DNA of 64,000 bases. Origin: Pseudomonas syringae CC1557 (GTDB lineage Bacteria; Pseudomonadota; Gammaproteobacteria; Pseudomonadales; Pseudomonadaceae). Under the pieces are notes generated by a model. That model ran no database searches. It saw nothing but the letters and a program-made list of their open reading frames with translations, and was not told the DNA's origin. The stretch is from positions 4,341,501-4,405,500 of the forward strand of contig NZ_CP007014.1 of the NCBI RefSeq assembly GCF_000452705.1. Direction: 5' to 3'. Position numbers and translations under genes: made by a program. Shown here in pieces: positions 42,968 to 52,297 of this stretch; positions within the stretch are counted from its first letter, which is position 1, and every line of letters begins with the position of its first letter.

Positions 42968-44788
42968 ATGAACACCACTATGACCGCACTCGATATTTCC
43001 GAATTACAGTCGGCTTTACGCTCGGGTCATCTGACCTTGGCGGCACTGGTAAACACCCTGACGACGCACATTGATGCTGACGAGCGACCGGAAGTCTGGA
43101 TTCATCGAGTGCCCGTTGCGGAGCTTCTCGAAAGGGCTGCAGCACTGCAAAGCACGGCTGAAGCGCTGGGCGAATCGGTTTATGAGCAACTGCCGCTGTT
43201 CGGCGTACCGTTTGCGGTCAAAGACAATTTCGACGTAGCAGGAATGCCGACCACGGCAGCGTGCCCGGCCTTCGCCTATGTCGCCAAAGAAAATGCTCAT
43301 GTGGTGCAACGGCTGCTCGACAGTGGCGCACTGCTGATCGGCAAGACCAACCTTGATCAGTTCGCGACCGGCCTGGTGGGCGTTCGCTCGCCCTATGGCG
43401 CGGTGCGTAACGCTCACGACCCTGCTTATGTCAGCGGCGGTTCCAGCTCGGGATCGGCTGTTGCGGTAGCGCGCGGTTACGTCAGTTTTGCGCTGGGCAC
43501 TGATACCGCAGGCTCGGGACGAGTGCCTGCCGGCTTTAACGGCATCGTCGGGCTCAAGCCGAGCCTCGGGCTGTTCAGCAGTCGAGGGGTTGTGCCCGCC
43601 TGCCGCACACTGGACTGCCCGTCGATATTCGCCAGGGACGTCATGCAGGCCTGGCAGGTGACGCAGGTCATGGCGGCTTACGATCCGCTGGACCCTGGCA
43701 GTGTGGCGGTAGCAGCGCTGCCGGTGCAGCGACGGACGCGACGTGTCGCCGTTGCAAAACAGTGCGAATTTTTCGGTGACGAGCAGGCGCAAGCGGCGTA
43801 CCTGAAAACACTGGAGGCCCTGCAGAGCGATCCTCTGGTGACCCTAAAGCCTGTCGACTTCGAGGTTTTTGCCGAAGCTGCGGCGCTGCTGTATCAAGGC
43901 CCGTGGGTGGCAGAACGCCGGGCAGCGATTGGCCGATTCTTCGACACCAATGTCACCGACATCCATCCCGTGGTGCGCGGCATTGTGCAGAGCGCTGCCT
44001 CGTTCGATGCCGTGGACACCTTCAATGCCCGCTACCGCCTGGCAGAACTGACTCGCGCAGCGCAGCAACTGCTGGCGGATGTCGATGTGCTGGTGGTGCC
44101 GACCGCCCCCTGCATGCCGACCATCGACGCGGTGCTGGAAAAACCGATCGAGCTCAATTCGCAGCTCGGTTATTACACCAACTTCGTCAACCTGATGAAC
44201 CTGTGCGCTATCGCTGTCCCGGGACTGCGACGGGCTGACGGGCTGCCCGCAGGCATCACGCTGATCGGGCCGGCGGGTGCCGATCAGCGTCTGGCAGAAA
44301 TGGCTGCGGCCTGGCAACCGCTGTTCGGCCAGGCGGACCAGAGTGACGCCGTCGCGATGGCTCCCCTGCCCTGCAACAGCCCGACCGTGCAGGTCGCAGT
44401 GGTCGGCGCGCACCTGATCGGCCAGCCGCTCAACTGGCAACTGCTTGAAGGGGGCGCTCGCTTGCTGCGTACCACAACCACCAGCGCGGATTACCGCTTG
44501 TATGCACTGGCAGGCACTTCTCCGCCAAAACCGGGGCTGGTGCGCGTGCTTGCAGAAGGCACGCGCATCGAGGTCGAGGTCTGGGAGATGCCGCTCAGCC
44601 AGTTCGGGGCCTTCGTCGCCGCCATTCCCGCACCACTGGGCATCGGCTCGCTGCAATTGGCCGACGGTCAGTGGGTCAAGGGGTTCATCTGTGAGCCTGG
44701 CGGCCTTGAAGGCGCGCTGGACATCACTGACTTCAAAGGCTGGCGCGCCTACCGCGCCGCGCAAACATCTTCTTCCATCGCTCATTGA
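42968..44788 (+). CDS. atzF: Allophanate hydrolase (AtzF type)
   Basis: This 606-residue amidase-signature enzyme splits allophanate to CO2 and ammonia. The catalytic triad is seen as Lys85 (FAVKDNFD), cis-Ser159 (GGSSSGSA) and Ser183 (GTDTAGSGRVPAG). The N-terminal amidase domain spans about residues 10-440; the C-terminal domain (about 470-600) is the separate AtzF C-terminal fold. First gene of the operon, before the ABC importer. No clear Shine-Dalgarno precedes the ATG at 42968; an ATG at 42980 is also possible. Confidence 0.93.
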   Translation: MNTTMTALDISELQSALRSGHLTLAALVNTLTTHIDADERPEVWIHRVPVAELLERAAALQSTAEALGESVYEQLPLFGVPFAVKDNFDVAGMPTTAACPAFAYVAKENAHVVQRLLDSGALLIGKTNLDQFATGLVGVRSPYGAVRNAHDPAYVSGGSSSGSAVAVARGYVSFALGTDTAGSGRVPAGFNGIVGLKPSLGLFSSRGVVPACRTLDCPSIFARDVMQAWQVTQVMAAYDPLDPGSVAVAALPVQRRTRRVAVAKQCEFFGDEQAQAAYLKTLEALQSDPLVTLKPVDFEVFAEAAALLYQGPWVAERRAAIGRFFDTNVTDIHPVVRGIVQSAASFDAVDTFNARYRLAELTRAAQQLLADVDVLVVPTAPCMPTIDAVLEKPIELNSQLGYYTNFVNLMNLCAIAVPGLRRADGLPAGITLIGPAGADQRLAEMAAAWQPLFGQADQSDAVAMAPLPCNSPTVQVAVVGAHLIGQPLNWQLLEGGARLLRTTTTSADYRLYALAGTSPPKPGLVRVLAEGTRIEVEVWEMPLSQFGAFVAAIPAPLGIGSLQLADGQWVKGFICEPGGLEGALDITDFKGWRAYRAAQTSSSIAH

Positions 44789-44802
44789 TCAGGGGTAGCA
44801 GC

Positions 44803-45912
44803 ATGTCGAACGTTGATCGTCGCAGTTTCATCAAGTTGGCGGGCATTATCGGCCTGAGCGCGGCGCTGCCTTTTGGTCGCGCCTATTCAGCCGACGCACC
44901 GTTGGTAGTGGGTTTTATCTACGTCGGCGCTCGCGACGATTTCGGCTATAACCAGGCTCATGCCCAGGCAGCCGCGATCATCAAAACGCTGCCCAACGTC
45001 AAAGTCATCGAAGAGGAAAACGTCCCGGAAACCGTAGCGGTACAGAAAACCATGGAAGCCATGATTCGTCAGGACGGCGCGACGCTGATTTTCCCGACTT
45101 CGTTCGGCTACTTCGAACCGCATGTGGTCAAGGTCGCCAAGAAGTATCCGGACGTGCGTTTCGCGCACTGCGGCGGCCTCTGGCAGAAAGGTCGGGACCC
45201 GATGAACGCAGGCAGCTTTTTCGGTTACATCGACGAAGCGCAATACCTCAACGGCGTGATTGCCGGGCACATGAGCAAGAGCAAAAAGCTCGGTTTCGTC
45301 GCCGCCAAACCAGTGCCTCAGGTGCTGCGCAACCTCAACGCCTTCGCCATGGGCGCGCGCTCAGTTGATCCGAGCATCGTCACCACCGTTATCTTTACCG
45401 GTGACTGGTCGTTGCCGGTCAAGGAAGCCGAAGCCGCCAACGGCCTGATCGATCAGGGCTGCGACGTGCTGACCTGCCATGTCGATGGCCCCAAAGTGAT
45501 TGTCGAGACCGCCGAGAAACGCGGCGTCATGACCTGCGGTTATCACGCCAGCCAGGCTGCACTTGCCCCCAAAGGCTACCTGACCGGGGCCGAATGGAAC
45601 TGGGAAACACCTTATCGCGCCCATGTCGCGGCAGCCCAGAGTGGCGCGCCAATGATCAACTTCCTGCGCGGCGGGCTCAAGGACGGCTTCGTCAAGACGT
45701 CTGCCTATGGGCCGGCCGTCACAGCCAGTGCAAAACAACAAGCGGACGCCATCAAGGCGCAGATGCTCGCGGGTCAGTTCGTGATCTTCAAAGGCCCGCT
45801 CAAGGACAACAAAGGGGCCGTGGTGATCGCTGATGGCGTCGTACAAACCCAGACCGATATCGCTTTGGAAAGCATGAATTATCTGGTCGAAGGTGTACTT
45901 GGCCAGATCTGA
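44803..45912 (+). CDS. BMP-family ABC transporter substrate-binding protein
   Basis: This 369-residue periplasmic binding protein belongs to the BMP/PnrA-Med family. Its N-terminal signal carries a twin-arginine-like motif (DRRSFIKLAG) and ends near SADA. Export by Tat fits the motif. The ATG at 44803 was preferred to 44785 because GGGG lies upstream and the signal peptide starts there. Genes for two permeases and an ATPase in the same operon complete the importer. The substrate is probably a small urea derivative (inference from neighbours). Confidence 0.92.
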   Translation: MSNVDRRSFIKLAGIIGLSAALPFGRAYSADAPLVVGFIYVGARDDFGYNQAHAQAAAIIKTLPNVKVIEEENVPETVAVQKTMEAMIRQDGATLIFPTSFGYFEPHVVKVAKKYPDVRFAHCGGLWQKGRDPMNAGSFFGYIDEAQYLNGVIAGHMSKSKKLGFVAAKPVPQVLRNLNAFAMGARSVDPSIVTTVIFTGDWSLPVKEAEAANGLIDQGCDVLTCHVDGPKVIVETAEKRGVMTCGYHASQAALAPKGYLTGAEWNWETPYRAHVAAAQSGAPMINFLRGGLKDGFVKTSAYGPAVTASAKQQADAIKAQMLAGQFVIFKGPLKDNKGAVVIADGVVQTQTDIALESMNYLVEGVLGQI

Positions 45913-45921
45913 GGAGCGTAC

Positions 45922-47043
45922 ATGAGCCCATCCAAAAGTCTTTGCCGTCTGGCCAGTGCGCTACTGCCGGGGCTGCCTACGCTGCTGGCGGTCTGTTCCT
46001 CGTGCGTGCTGTTCGGACTGTTTCTGGCAGTCCAGGGCAAACCTGCCTGGCAGGCACTGCACCTGGTCGGCGAAGGCGCGTTCGGCTCGTGGTTTGCGCT
46101 GGAAAACACCTTGCAACGCGCCGCGCCGCTGATGCTGACCGCACTGTGTGTTGCCCTGCCTGCGCGGGCCGGGCTGGTAATTATCGGCGGCGAAGGTGCG
46201 CTGGTACTGGGCGGCCTGGCTGCGGCAGTGACACCCTTGTGGCTCAGCCATCTGCCAGCTGGTCTGATGCTCGCCTGCATGGCGGTCGCAGCAATGACCG
46301 TAGGCGCACTGTGGATCGGCCTGAGTGGCTGGATGCGCCAGCGCCGTGGGGTCAACGAGACGATCAGCAGCCTGCTGCTTTCCTACATCGCTCTGGCGCT
46401 GTTCCGGCAGTTGGTGGAAGGGCCGCTACGCGACCCGGCAAGTTTGAACAAGCCTTCTACCCCGCCACTGGACGATGCCTATCTGATCGGCACCATCAGC
46501 GACAGCTTTGAAGTGCACTGGGGGCTGGCGGCTGGCGTGGTCGCCTGTCTGCTGGCTTATGTGCTGGTGCGCCACAGCGTCAAGGGCTTCGCGCTGGCGG
46601 TGGTCGGCGGCAACGTGCGTACCGCACTGATGATCGGTCTGCCGGTGGACCGCCTGATCCTGCTCAGTTGCCTGCTGGGCGGTGCGGCGGCGGGGCTGGC
46701 CGGCATGTTCGAAGTCACGGCCGTGCAAGGCAGCGCCAACGCCGCGCTGATCGCAGGTTATGGCACCAGCGGCATTCTTGTCGCCTTCGCCGCTCGCCAT
46801 CACCCGCTGGCCATTATTGTCTGCGCCATATTACTGGGCGGGCTGGAGGCCAGCGGCGGATTGCTGCAACGGCGGCTCGGTCTGCCAGACGCCACTACGC
46901 TGATTCTCGAAGGCTTGCTGTTTACCAACCTGCTGCTCTGGGAAGCCCTGGGCGGGCGCATCGCGGCCTGGCGGATAAGGCTGCACGCGCCCGATACGCA
47001 GGTCGCTACGCCTGTAGATAAGGGAGCGCTGCACCATGGCTGA
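45922..47043 (+). CDS. ABC transporter permease (BPD-like, NupP/YufP type)
   Basis: This 373-residue membrane protein has about ten hydrophobic segments and the branched-chain/nucleoside-type permease pattern (VNETISSLLLSYIALALFR near residue 140; GGAAAGLAGMFEV near 250). It starts 9 bp after the binding protein and overlaps the next permease by 8 bp. Confidence 0.92.
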   Translation: MSPSKSLCRLASALLPGLPTLLAVCSSCVLFGLFLAVQGKPAWQALHLVGEGAFGSWFALENTLQRAAPLMLTALCVALPARAGLVIIGGEGALVLGGLAAAVTPLWLSHLPAGLMLACMAVAAMTVGALWIGLSGWMRQRRGVNETISSLLLSYIALALFRQLVEGPLRDPASLNKPSTPPLDDAYLIGTISDSFEVHWGLAAGVVACLLAYVLVRHSVKGFALAVVGGNVRTALMIGLPVDRLILLSCLLGGAAAGLAGMFEVTAVQGSANAALIAGYGTSGILVAFAARHHPLAIIVCAILLGGLEASGGLLQRRLGLPDATTLILEGLLFTNLLLWEALGGRIAAWRIRLHAPDTQVATPVDKGALHHG

Positions 47044-47956
47044 TATCGACCTGGGTACCTTTTTACTCGCGCTGCTGGCCGGTGCGATCCGCGTCGGCAC
47101 GCCGTTTCTGTTCGTCAGTCTGGGCGAATGCCTGACCGAGAAAAGCGGCCGTATCAACCTCGGGCTGGAAGGCATTCTGGTAGCCGGGGCGATGTCCGGC
47201 TATGCGGTGGCGTGCCTGAGTGGTTCGGCATGGCTGGGCGTCTGCGCGGCCGCAGGAGTCGGCATTCTGCTGGGCCTGCTGCATGGGCTGGCGTGCTCGC
47301 TGCCGCGGGTCAACGACATCGCGTTCGGCATCGCGCTGATCCTGCTCGGCACCGGGCTGGCGTTCTTTCTCGGTAAAGCCTTTATCCAGCCGCAAGCGCC
47401 CATGCTGCCTTCGCTGGCGCTGGGTGCCTGGAGCGATGAGGAGCGCGTGCGTTCGGCGCTGAACATCAATGTGTTGTTCTTCGTCGGCGCCGCACTGGCG
47501 TTCGTTCTGCACTGGGGGCTGCGCACTACCCGCTGGGGGCTGATGCTGCGGCTGGTCGGCGATCACGCCGAAACCGCTCAGGCGCTTGGCTATAAACCCC
47601 TGAAGGTACGCATTGTTGCCACAGCGGTCGGCGGCGGACTGGCCGGAATCGGTGGTGCCTACCTGTCGCTTTACTACCCCGGCAGCTGGAACGAAGGCTT
47701 GTCCAGCGGTCAGGGGCTGATGGCCGTGGCGCTGGTGATTTTTGCCCGCTGGCGGCCGTTGGCCTGCCTCTGGGCCTCGCTGCTGTTCGGTGCTGCTGGC
47801 GCCATCGGCCCGGCGCTCCAGGCCGTGGGCATCAGCGCCGGTTATTACCTGTTTGCCGCAGCGCCCTATGCCCTGACGCTGGTGGTGATGTATGCCACCT
47901 GCCGCCGGGGCCGCACGTTGAATGGCGCGCCCGGCGAACTCAGCCTGACACGATGA
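47036..47956 (+). CDS. ABC transporter permease (NupQ/YufQ type)
   Basis: This 306-residue permease is the second membrane subunit. The SGRINLGLEGILVAGAMSGY segment near residues 36-55 and VNDIAFGIALILLGTGLAF are typical for partners of double-domain ATPases. Overlap with the previous gene suggests coupled translation. Confidence 0.92.
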   Translation: MADIDLGTFLLALLAGAIRVGTPFLFVSLGECLTEKSGRINLGLEGILVAGAMSGYAVACLSGSAWLGVCAAAGVGILLGLLHGLACSLPRVNDIAFGIALILLGTGLAFFLGKAFIQPQAPMLPSLALGAWSDEERVRSALNINVLFFVGAALAFVLHWGLRTTRWGLMLRLVGDHAETAQALGYKPLKVRIVATAVGGGLAGIGGAYLSLYYPGSWNEGLSSGQGLMAVALVIFARWRPLACLWASLLFGAAGAIGPALQAVGISAGYYLFAAAPYALTLVVMYATCRRGRTLNGAPGELSLTR

Positions 47957-47981
47957 ACTGATCTTTTCGAGGAGGCATGAC

Positions 47982-48998
47982 ATGGCCAGTGGTCTTGGTG
48001 GTTTGAACAAGTCGCCCAATGGCGTGGTGATCGGCCTGGCGCAACTGGCGCTGCCTGATCCCCACACTCGCGAGGCGTTGTGGGCGCAAACGCAAAAAGT
48101 GGTCGGCATGGTGGCCAAGGCGCGACGCAGCAATCCGGGCATGGACCTGATCGTGTTTCCCGAATACTCGCTGCATGGCCTGTCGATGAGCACCGCACCG
48201 GACATCATGTGCAGCCTCGACGGGCCGGAAGTCATGGCGCTGCGCGAGGCATGCAAAGCGCACCGCATATGGGGCTGCTTCTCGATCATGGAGGCCAACC
48301 CGCACGGCAACCCGTTCAACAGCGGTCTGATCGTCGATGATCTCGGCGAGATTCGCCTGTACTACCGCAAGCTGCACCCGTGGGTCCCGGTAGAACCGTG
48401 GGAACCTGGCGATCTTGGCATTCCGGTGTGCGACGGGCCGCGCGGCAGCAAGCTGGCGCTGATCATCTGCCATGACGGCATGTTTCCGGAAATGGCCCGT
48501 GAGTGCGCCTACAAAGGTGCCGACATCATGCTGCGCACCGCCGGTTACACCGCACCAATCCGCCACTCGTGGAAGATCACCAATCAGAGCAACGCCTTCA
48601 CCAACCTCATGCAGACCGCTAGCGTCTGCATGTGTGGCTCCGACGGTACGTTCGATTCCATGGGCGAAGCCATGTTTGTCGATTTCGACGGCACGATTAT
48701 GGCCGAAGGTGGTGGCCGGGCTGACGAAATCGTCTGCTGCGAACTGCGCCCCGATCTGGTCCGCGAGGCCCGTGTGCATTGGGGTGTCGAGAACAACATC
48801 TACCAGTTCGGCCATCGCGGGTATGTGGCGGTCAAGGGCGGCGCTCGCGATTGCCCTTACACCTACATGCACGATCTGACTGCTGGCCAGTACCGCCTGC
48901 CCTGGGAAAACGACGTGGTGCACACCGATGGCAGCGCGTGCGGTTTTGCCGCTCCTGAACGCGAATTCAAACCCACCCCCAGCAGTTGGAAGGAGTAA
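47982..48998 (+). CDS. Nitrilase-superfamily amidase, formamidase (AmiF)-like
   Basis: This 338-residue enzyme has the nitrilase triad: Glu61 (LIVFPEYS), Lys130 (YYRKLHPW) and Cys163 ([11 protein letters not shown]). Length and sequence style match formamidases/aliphatic amidases, which release ammonia from small amides. Sitting in a ureide operon, it may act on formamide, a carbamoyl compound or a pathway side product; the true substrate is not known. Confidence 0.9.
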   Translation: MASGLGGLNKSPNGVVIGLAQLALPDPHTREALWAQTQKVVGMVAKARRSNPGMDLIVFPEYSLHGLSMSTAPDIMCSLDGPEVMALREACKAHRIWGCFSIMEANPHGNPFNSGLIVDDLGEIRLYYRKLHPWVPVEPWEPGDLGIPVCDGPRGSKLALIICHDGMFPEMARECAYKGADIMLRTAGYTAPIRHSWKITNQSNAFTNLMQTASVCMCGSDGTFDSMGEAMFVDFDGTIMAEGGGRADEIVCCELRPDLVREARVHWGVENNIYQFGHRGYVAVKGGARDCPYTYMHDLTAGQYRLPWENDVVHTDGSACGFAAPEREFKPTPSSWKE

Positions 48999-49003
48999 CG
49001 GCC

Positions 49004-49690
49004 ATGAGCGAACGTCACCTTGCTTCGGCGCCCTACCTCTGGCCCTGGAACGGCCAGTTGTATGCGCACAACACGGCGTTGATCGTGATCGACATGCAGA
49101 CCGACTTTTGCGGCGTCGGCGGTTATGTCGACAGCATGGGCTACGACCTGGCGCTGACCCGCGCGCCCATCGACCCGATCAAAGCGCTGCTGGCCGTGAT
49201 GCGCCCACTCGGTTTCACCATTATCCACACCCGCGAAGGCCATCGCCCGGACCTCAGTGATCTGCCCGCCAACAAACGTTGGCGCTCGCAGCGCATCGGC
49301 GCGGGGATCGGCGATCCCGGCCCGTGCGGCAAGATTCTGGTGCGCGGCGAACCGGGCTGGGAAATCATCGACGACCTCGCACCGCTGCCCGGCGAAATCG
49401 TTATCGATAAACCCGGCAAAGGTTCTTTCTGCGCCACCGATCTGGAACTGATCCTGCGCACGCGCGGCATCGACAATCTGATTCTGACCGGCATCACCAC
49501 CGACGTGTGCGTGCACACCACCATGCGCGAAGCCAATGACCGGGGCTTCGAATGCCTGCTGCTTGAAGACTGCTGCGGCGCAACCGACCCGGCCAATCAC
49601 GCCGCCGCTCTGAGCATGATCAAGATGCAGGGCGGCGTGTTTGGCGCAGTCGGCCATTCTTCGATGCTTCGCGATCTGCTGGAGGCATGA
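49004..49690 (+). CDS. biuH: Biuret amidohydrolase (BiuH)
   Basis: This 228-residue isochorismatase-like cysteine hydrolase converts biuret to allophanate and ammonia. The catalytic triad is Asp30 (VIDMQTDF), Lys136 (IDKPGKGSF) and Cys169 ([10 protein letters not shown]), corresponding to Asp36, Lys142 and Cys175 of the Rhizobium enzyme from memory. Long near-identical stretches such as [20 protein letters not shown] and [14 protein letters not shown] are typical of BiuH. The product feeds allophanate hydrolase at the operon start. The ATG at 49004 was chosen; the ORF extends to 48986. Confidence 0.92.
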   Translation: MSERHLASAPYLWPWNGQLYAHNTALIVIDMQTDFCGVGGYVDSMGYDLALTRAPIDPIKALLAVMRPLGFTIIHTREGHRPDLSDLPANKRWRSQRIGAGIGDPGPCGKILVRGEPGWEIIDDLAPLPGEIVIDKPGKGSFCATDLELILRTRGIDNLILTGITTDVCVHTTMREANDRGFECLLLEDCCGATDPANHAAALSMIKMQGGVFGAVGHSSMLRDLLEA

Positions 49691-51228
49691 GCATGCGCGC
49701 CCCGAGCCTGGAAACGATTGGTGCCAGCAAATATTTCGGCAGTTTTTGCGCGCTCGACGAGGTGTCGTTCAAGGTCCGCGCCGGAACCGTACATGCCCTG
49801 CTCGGCGAAAACGGGGCGGGCAAGAGCACGCTGGTCAAAGGCATCATCGGCTACAGCCCGCTGCAATCGGGCAGCATTCTGGTCGACAACCGCGAGCACG
49901 CGATTCGTACCCCGCGTGACTCTCATCAACTGCAGATCGGCATGGTGTATCAGCACTTCACCGTCGCCCCGGGCCTGAGTGTTGCGGAAAACCTGGTGCT
50001 GTCACGGGGTGACTTACCGTGGCGTATCAATTGGGCCAGCGAACACCAACGCCTCGAAGCGTTCATGGCGAAAATGCCCTTCCGGCTCGACATCCATCGG
50101 CCGGTCAGCAGCCTGGCTGCCGGTGAAAAGCAGAAGCTGGAAATCCTCAAGCAGCTGTACCTGGAGCGTCGGCTGGTGATTCTCGACGAACCGACCTCGG
50201 TGCTCACGCCGCAGGAAGCCGATGAAGTGCTGGGGCTGATGCAGACGATGGCGCACCGTGGTGAATTGACTGTACTGATGATCACCCACAAATTTCGCGA
50301 AGTCAGTACCTACGCCGACGACGTGACCGTGTTGCGCAAAGGCCGTTGGGTGGGCACGGCGGCAGTGGCCAACACCACGACTCAGCAGATGGCCTCCTGG
50401 ATGATGGGCGAAGCACAGGTACGCAGCGTCAGCAGTGACCGCCCGACCTTATCAATGCGTGCGCCGCAGTTGCAGGTAGACGGCCTGGACGTGCCAGGCG
50501 ACAAGGGCACGCTGGCAGTAAAAAACCTGTCTCTGGCGGTACATCCGGGGGAAATTGTCGGGATCGCAGGTATCTCCGGCAACGGGCAGCGCGAGCTCAC
50601 CGAAGCCCTACTCGGCCAGCGACCGTTCAGCGCCGGGAAGATCGCGGTCGACGGTCAGCCCTACCACGCACGGCGCGAACAAATGCAGCGCTTGCGGGTG
50701 TTCAGTCTGCCGGAAGAACCGCTGCGCAACGCATGCATCGGCGCCTTCAGCGTTGCCGACAACCTGGCGCTACGCAACTTCGACCTGCCGCCCCTTTGCC
50801 GGCAGGGCTGGCGTGTTGATCGACGGGCAATCGGCGCTCAGGCAGAAACGCTGATCAAACAGTTTCAGGTCTCGCCCAACGATCCGAACCGGCCGATCGG
50901 CACCTTGTCGGGCGGCAACGTGCAGCGCGCAGTACTGGCCCGTGAACTGACCCACGACGTCACGGTGCTGATCGTCGCCAACCCGGTTTTCGGCCTGGAC
51001 TTCGCCAGTGTCGCGCTCATCCACCAGCGCTTGATCGACGCGCGCAACAACGGCACGGCGGTCCTCCTACTCAGTGAAGACCTCGACGAGCTGCTGAGCC
51101 TGGCGGACCGGATCGTAGTCATTCACGACGGTGAGTTGGTATTTGAAACCGACGCAGCGGCCGCCGACCGCACCGAACTGGGTCGGCACATGGCCGGAGC
51201 CGAACAGCAGTCGGAGGCGTTGGCATGA
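49687..51228 (+). CDS. ABC transporter ATP-binding protein, double-domain (NupO/YufO type)
   Basis: This 513-residue protein has two ATPase domains. The first has Walker [10 protein letters not shown] (about residue 39) and Walker [11 protein letters not shown]; its signature motif reads [11 protein letters not shown]. The second has a degenerate Walker A ([13 protein letters not shown]) and signature LSGGNVQR. This is usual for BMP-linked importers of nucleoside-like solutes. The ATG overlaps the biuH stop and the stop overlaps the next start (ATGA). Confidence 0.93.
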   Translation: MSMRAPSLETIGASKYFGSFCALDEVSFKVRAGTVHALLGENGAGKSTLVKGIIGYSPLQSGSILVDNREHAIRTPRDSHQLQIGMVYQHFTVAPGLSVAENLVLSRGDLPWRINWASEHQRLEAFMAKMPFRLDIHRPVSSLAAGEKQKLEILKQLYLERRLVILDEPTSVLTPQEADEVLGLMQTMAHRGELTVLMITHKFREVSTYADDVTVLRKGRWVGTAAVANTTTQQMASWMMGEAQVRSVSSDRPTLSMRAPQLQVDGLDVPGDKGTLAVKNLSLAVHPGEIVGIAGISGNGQRELTEALLGQRPFSAGKIAVDGQPYHARREQMQRLRVFSLPEEPLRNACIGAFSVADNLALRNFDLPPLCRQGWRVDRRAIGAQAETLIKQFQVSPNDPNRPIGTLSGGNVQRAVLARELTHDVTVLIVANPVFGLDFASVALIHQRLIDARNNGTAVLLLSEDLDELLSLADRIVVIHDGELVFETDAAAADRTELGRHMAGAEQQSEALA

Positions 51229-51902
51229 TCAGCCTCAGTGCGCGCCCCGACCCTTTTACCTTCGAGCCGTCGTGCACTGCGGTTGTAATCATCGACATGC
51301 AGCGCGACTTTCTCGAACCCGGCGGGTTTGGCGCAGCGCTGGGCAACGACGTCGCGCCGTTGCAAGCCATCGTGCCCACTGTGCAGCGACTGCTGGCATT
51401 GGCGCGCAATCAGGGTCTGGCGGTGATCCACACCCGGGAATCCCACCACCCGGACCTGTCCGATTGCCCGCAAGCCAAACTCGACCATGGTTTACCGGGA
51501 CTGCGCATCGGCGATCCGGGGCCGATGGGACGCATCCTGATTCGCGGCGAGCCTGGCAATCAGATTATCGACGCCCTGACACCCATTGCTGGTGAATGGA
51601 TTATCGACAAGCCCGGCAAAGGCATGTTTTACGCCACTGATCTGCACGCGCAGCTGGCCGAAGCAGGCATCACTCACCTTATTTTTGCCGGCGTCACCAC
51701 TGAAGTCTGCGTGCAGACCAGCATGCGCGAGGCCAATGACCGGGGTTATCGCTGCCTGCTGCTGGAAGACGCCACTGAAAGCTACTTTCCCGCGTTCAAG
51801 CAGGCCACGCTGGACATGATCACCGCGCAAGGTGCAATTGTCGGGCGGGTTGCGTCACTGGCGGATCTGGAGCAAGCGCTGCACACAAGGAGCACACACT
51901 GA
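51225..51902 (+). CDS. Second isochorismatase-fold cysteine hydrolase (possible triuret hydrolase TrtA)
   Basis: This 225-residue hydrolase is a diverged relative of the BiuH encoded three genes upstream. The triad is intact: Asp24 (IIDMQRDF), Lys129 (IDKPGKGMF) and Cys162 ([10 protein letters not shown]). Triuret hydrolase (TrtA) is a known BiuH relative that turns triuret into carboxybiuret and ammonia and is found with biuH; this gene fits, but ureidoacrylate- or carbamate-type substrates are also possible. Overlaps both neighbours. Confidence 0.82.
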   Translation: MISLSARPDPFTFEPSCTAVVIIDMQRDFLEPGGFGAALGNDVAPLQAIVPTVQRLLALARNQGLAVIHTRESHHPDLSDCPQAKLDHGLPGLRIGDPGPMGRILIRGEPGNQIIDALTPIAGEWIIDKPGKGMFYATDLHAQLAEAGITHLIFAGVTTEVCVQTSMREANDRGYRCLLLEDATESYFPAFKQATLDMITAQGAIVGRVASLADLEQALHTRSTH

Positions 51903-52297
51903 TGGACATCAACCTTCCCCACGTGGTCGCCGAAGTGACCCACGCCTTCACCGACTACGAACGCGCACTGCTGGCCAATGAACTGACCACGCTGGATGCG
52001 TATTTCTGGAACTCTGGACAGACCATTCGCTACGGCGTCGCAGAGAACCTGCACGGTGCCGACACCATTGCGCATTATCGGCGCCAGTGTCAGCCGGTCG
52101 GACCAGGGCGTACGCTGATGCGCACCGTGATCAGCACCTTCGGCGAGGACTTCGCCACCGTCAGCACCGAGTTCCATGATGGCGTGACTCAACGTCTGGG
52201 AAGGCAAATGCAGACCTGGGCTCGCCTGGACGGCGGCTGGAAAGTCGTTGCTGCACATGTCAGCATTGACCTGAGCAGCCTGGAGCCACACCCTTGA
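51902..52297 (+). CDS. AtzH/HpxZ-like (DUF3225) protein
   Basis: This 131-residue NTF2-like protein matches DUF3225, the family of AtzH (1,3-dicarboxyurea deamidase of cyanuric acid breakdown) and HpxZ (oxalurate catabolism). Conserved segments include TLDAYFWNS and RYGVAENLHG near residues 33-58 and HVSIDLS near the end. In this operon it may act on a carboxylated ureide before allophanate. It overlaps the previous stop and the regulator start. Confidence 0.85.
   Translation: MDINLPHVVAEVTHAFTDYERALLANELTTLDAYFWNSGQTIRYGVAENLHGADTIAHYRRQCQPVGPGRTLMRTVISTFGEDFATVSTEFHDGVTQRLGRQMQTWARLDGGWKVVAAHVSIDLSSLEPHP

Noticed and set aside
47063..48319. A 418-codon minus-strand open frame opposite the second permease and amidase genes
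   Set aside because: Antisense shadow in GC-rich sequence; Arg/Gln/Ala-rich with no domain.
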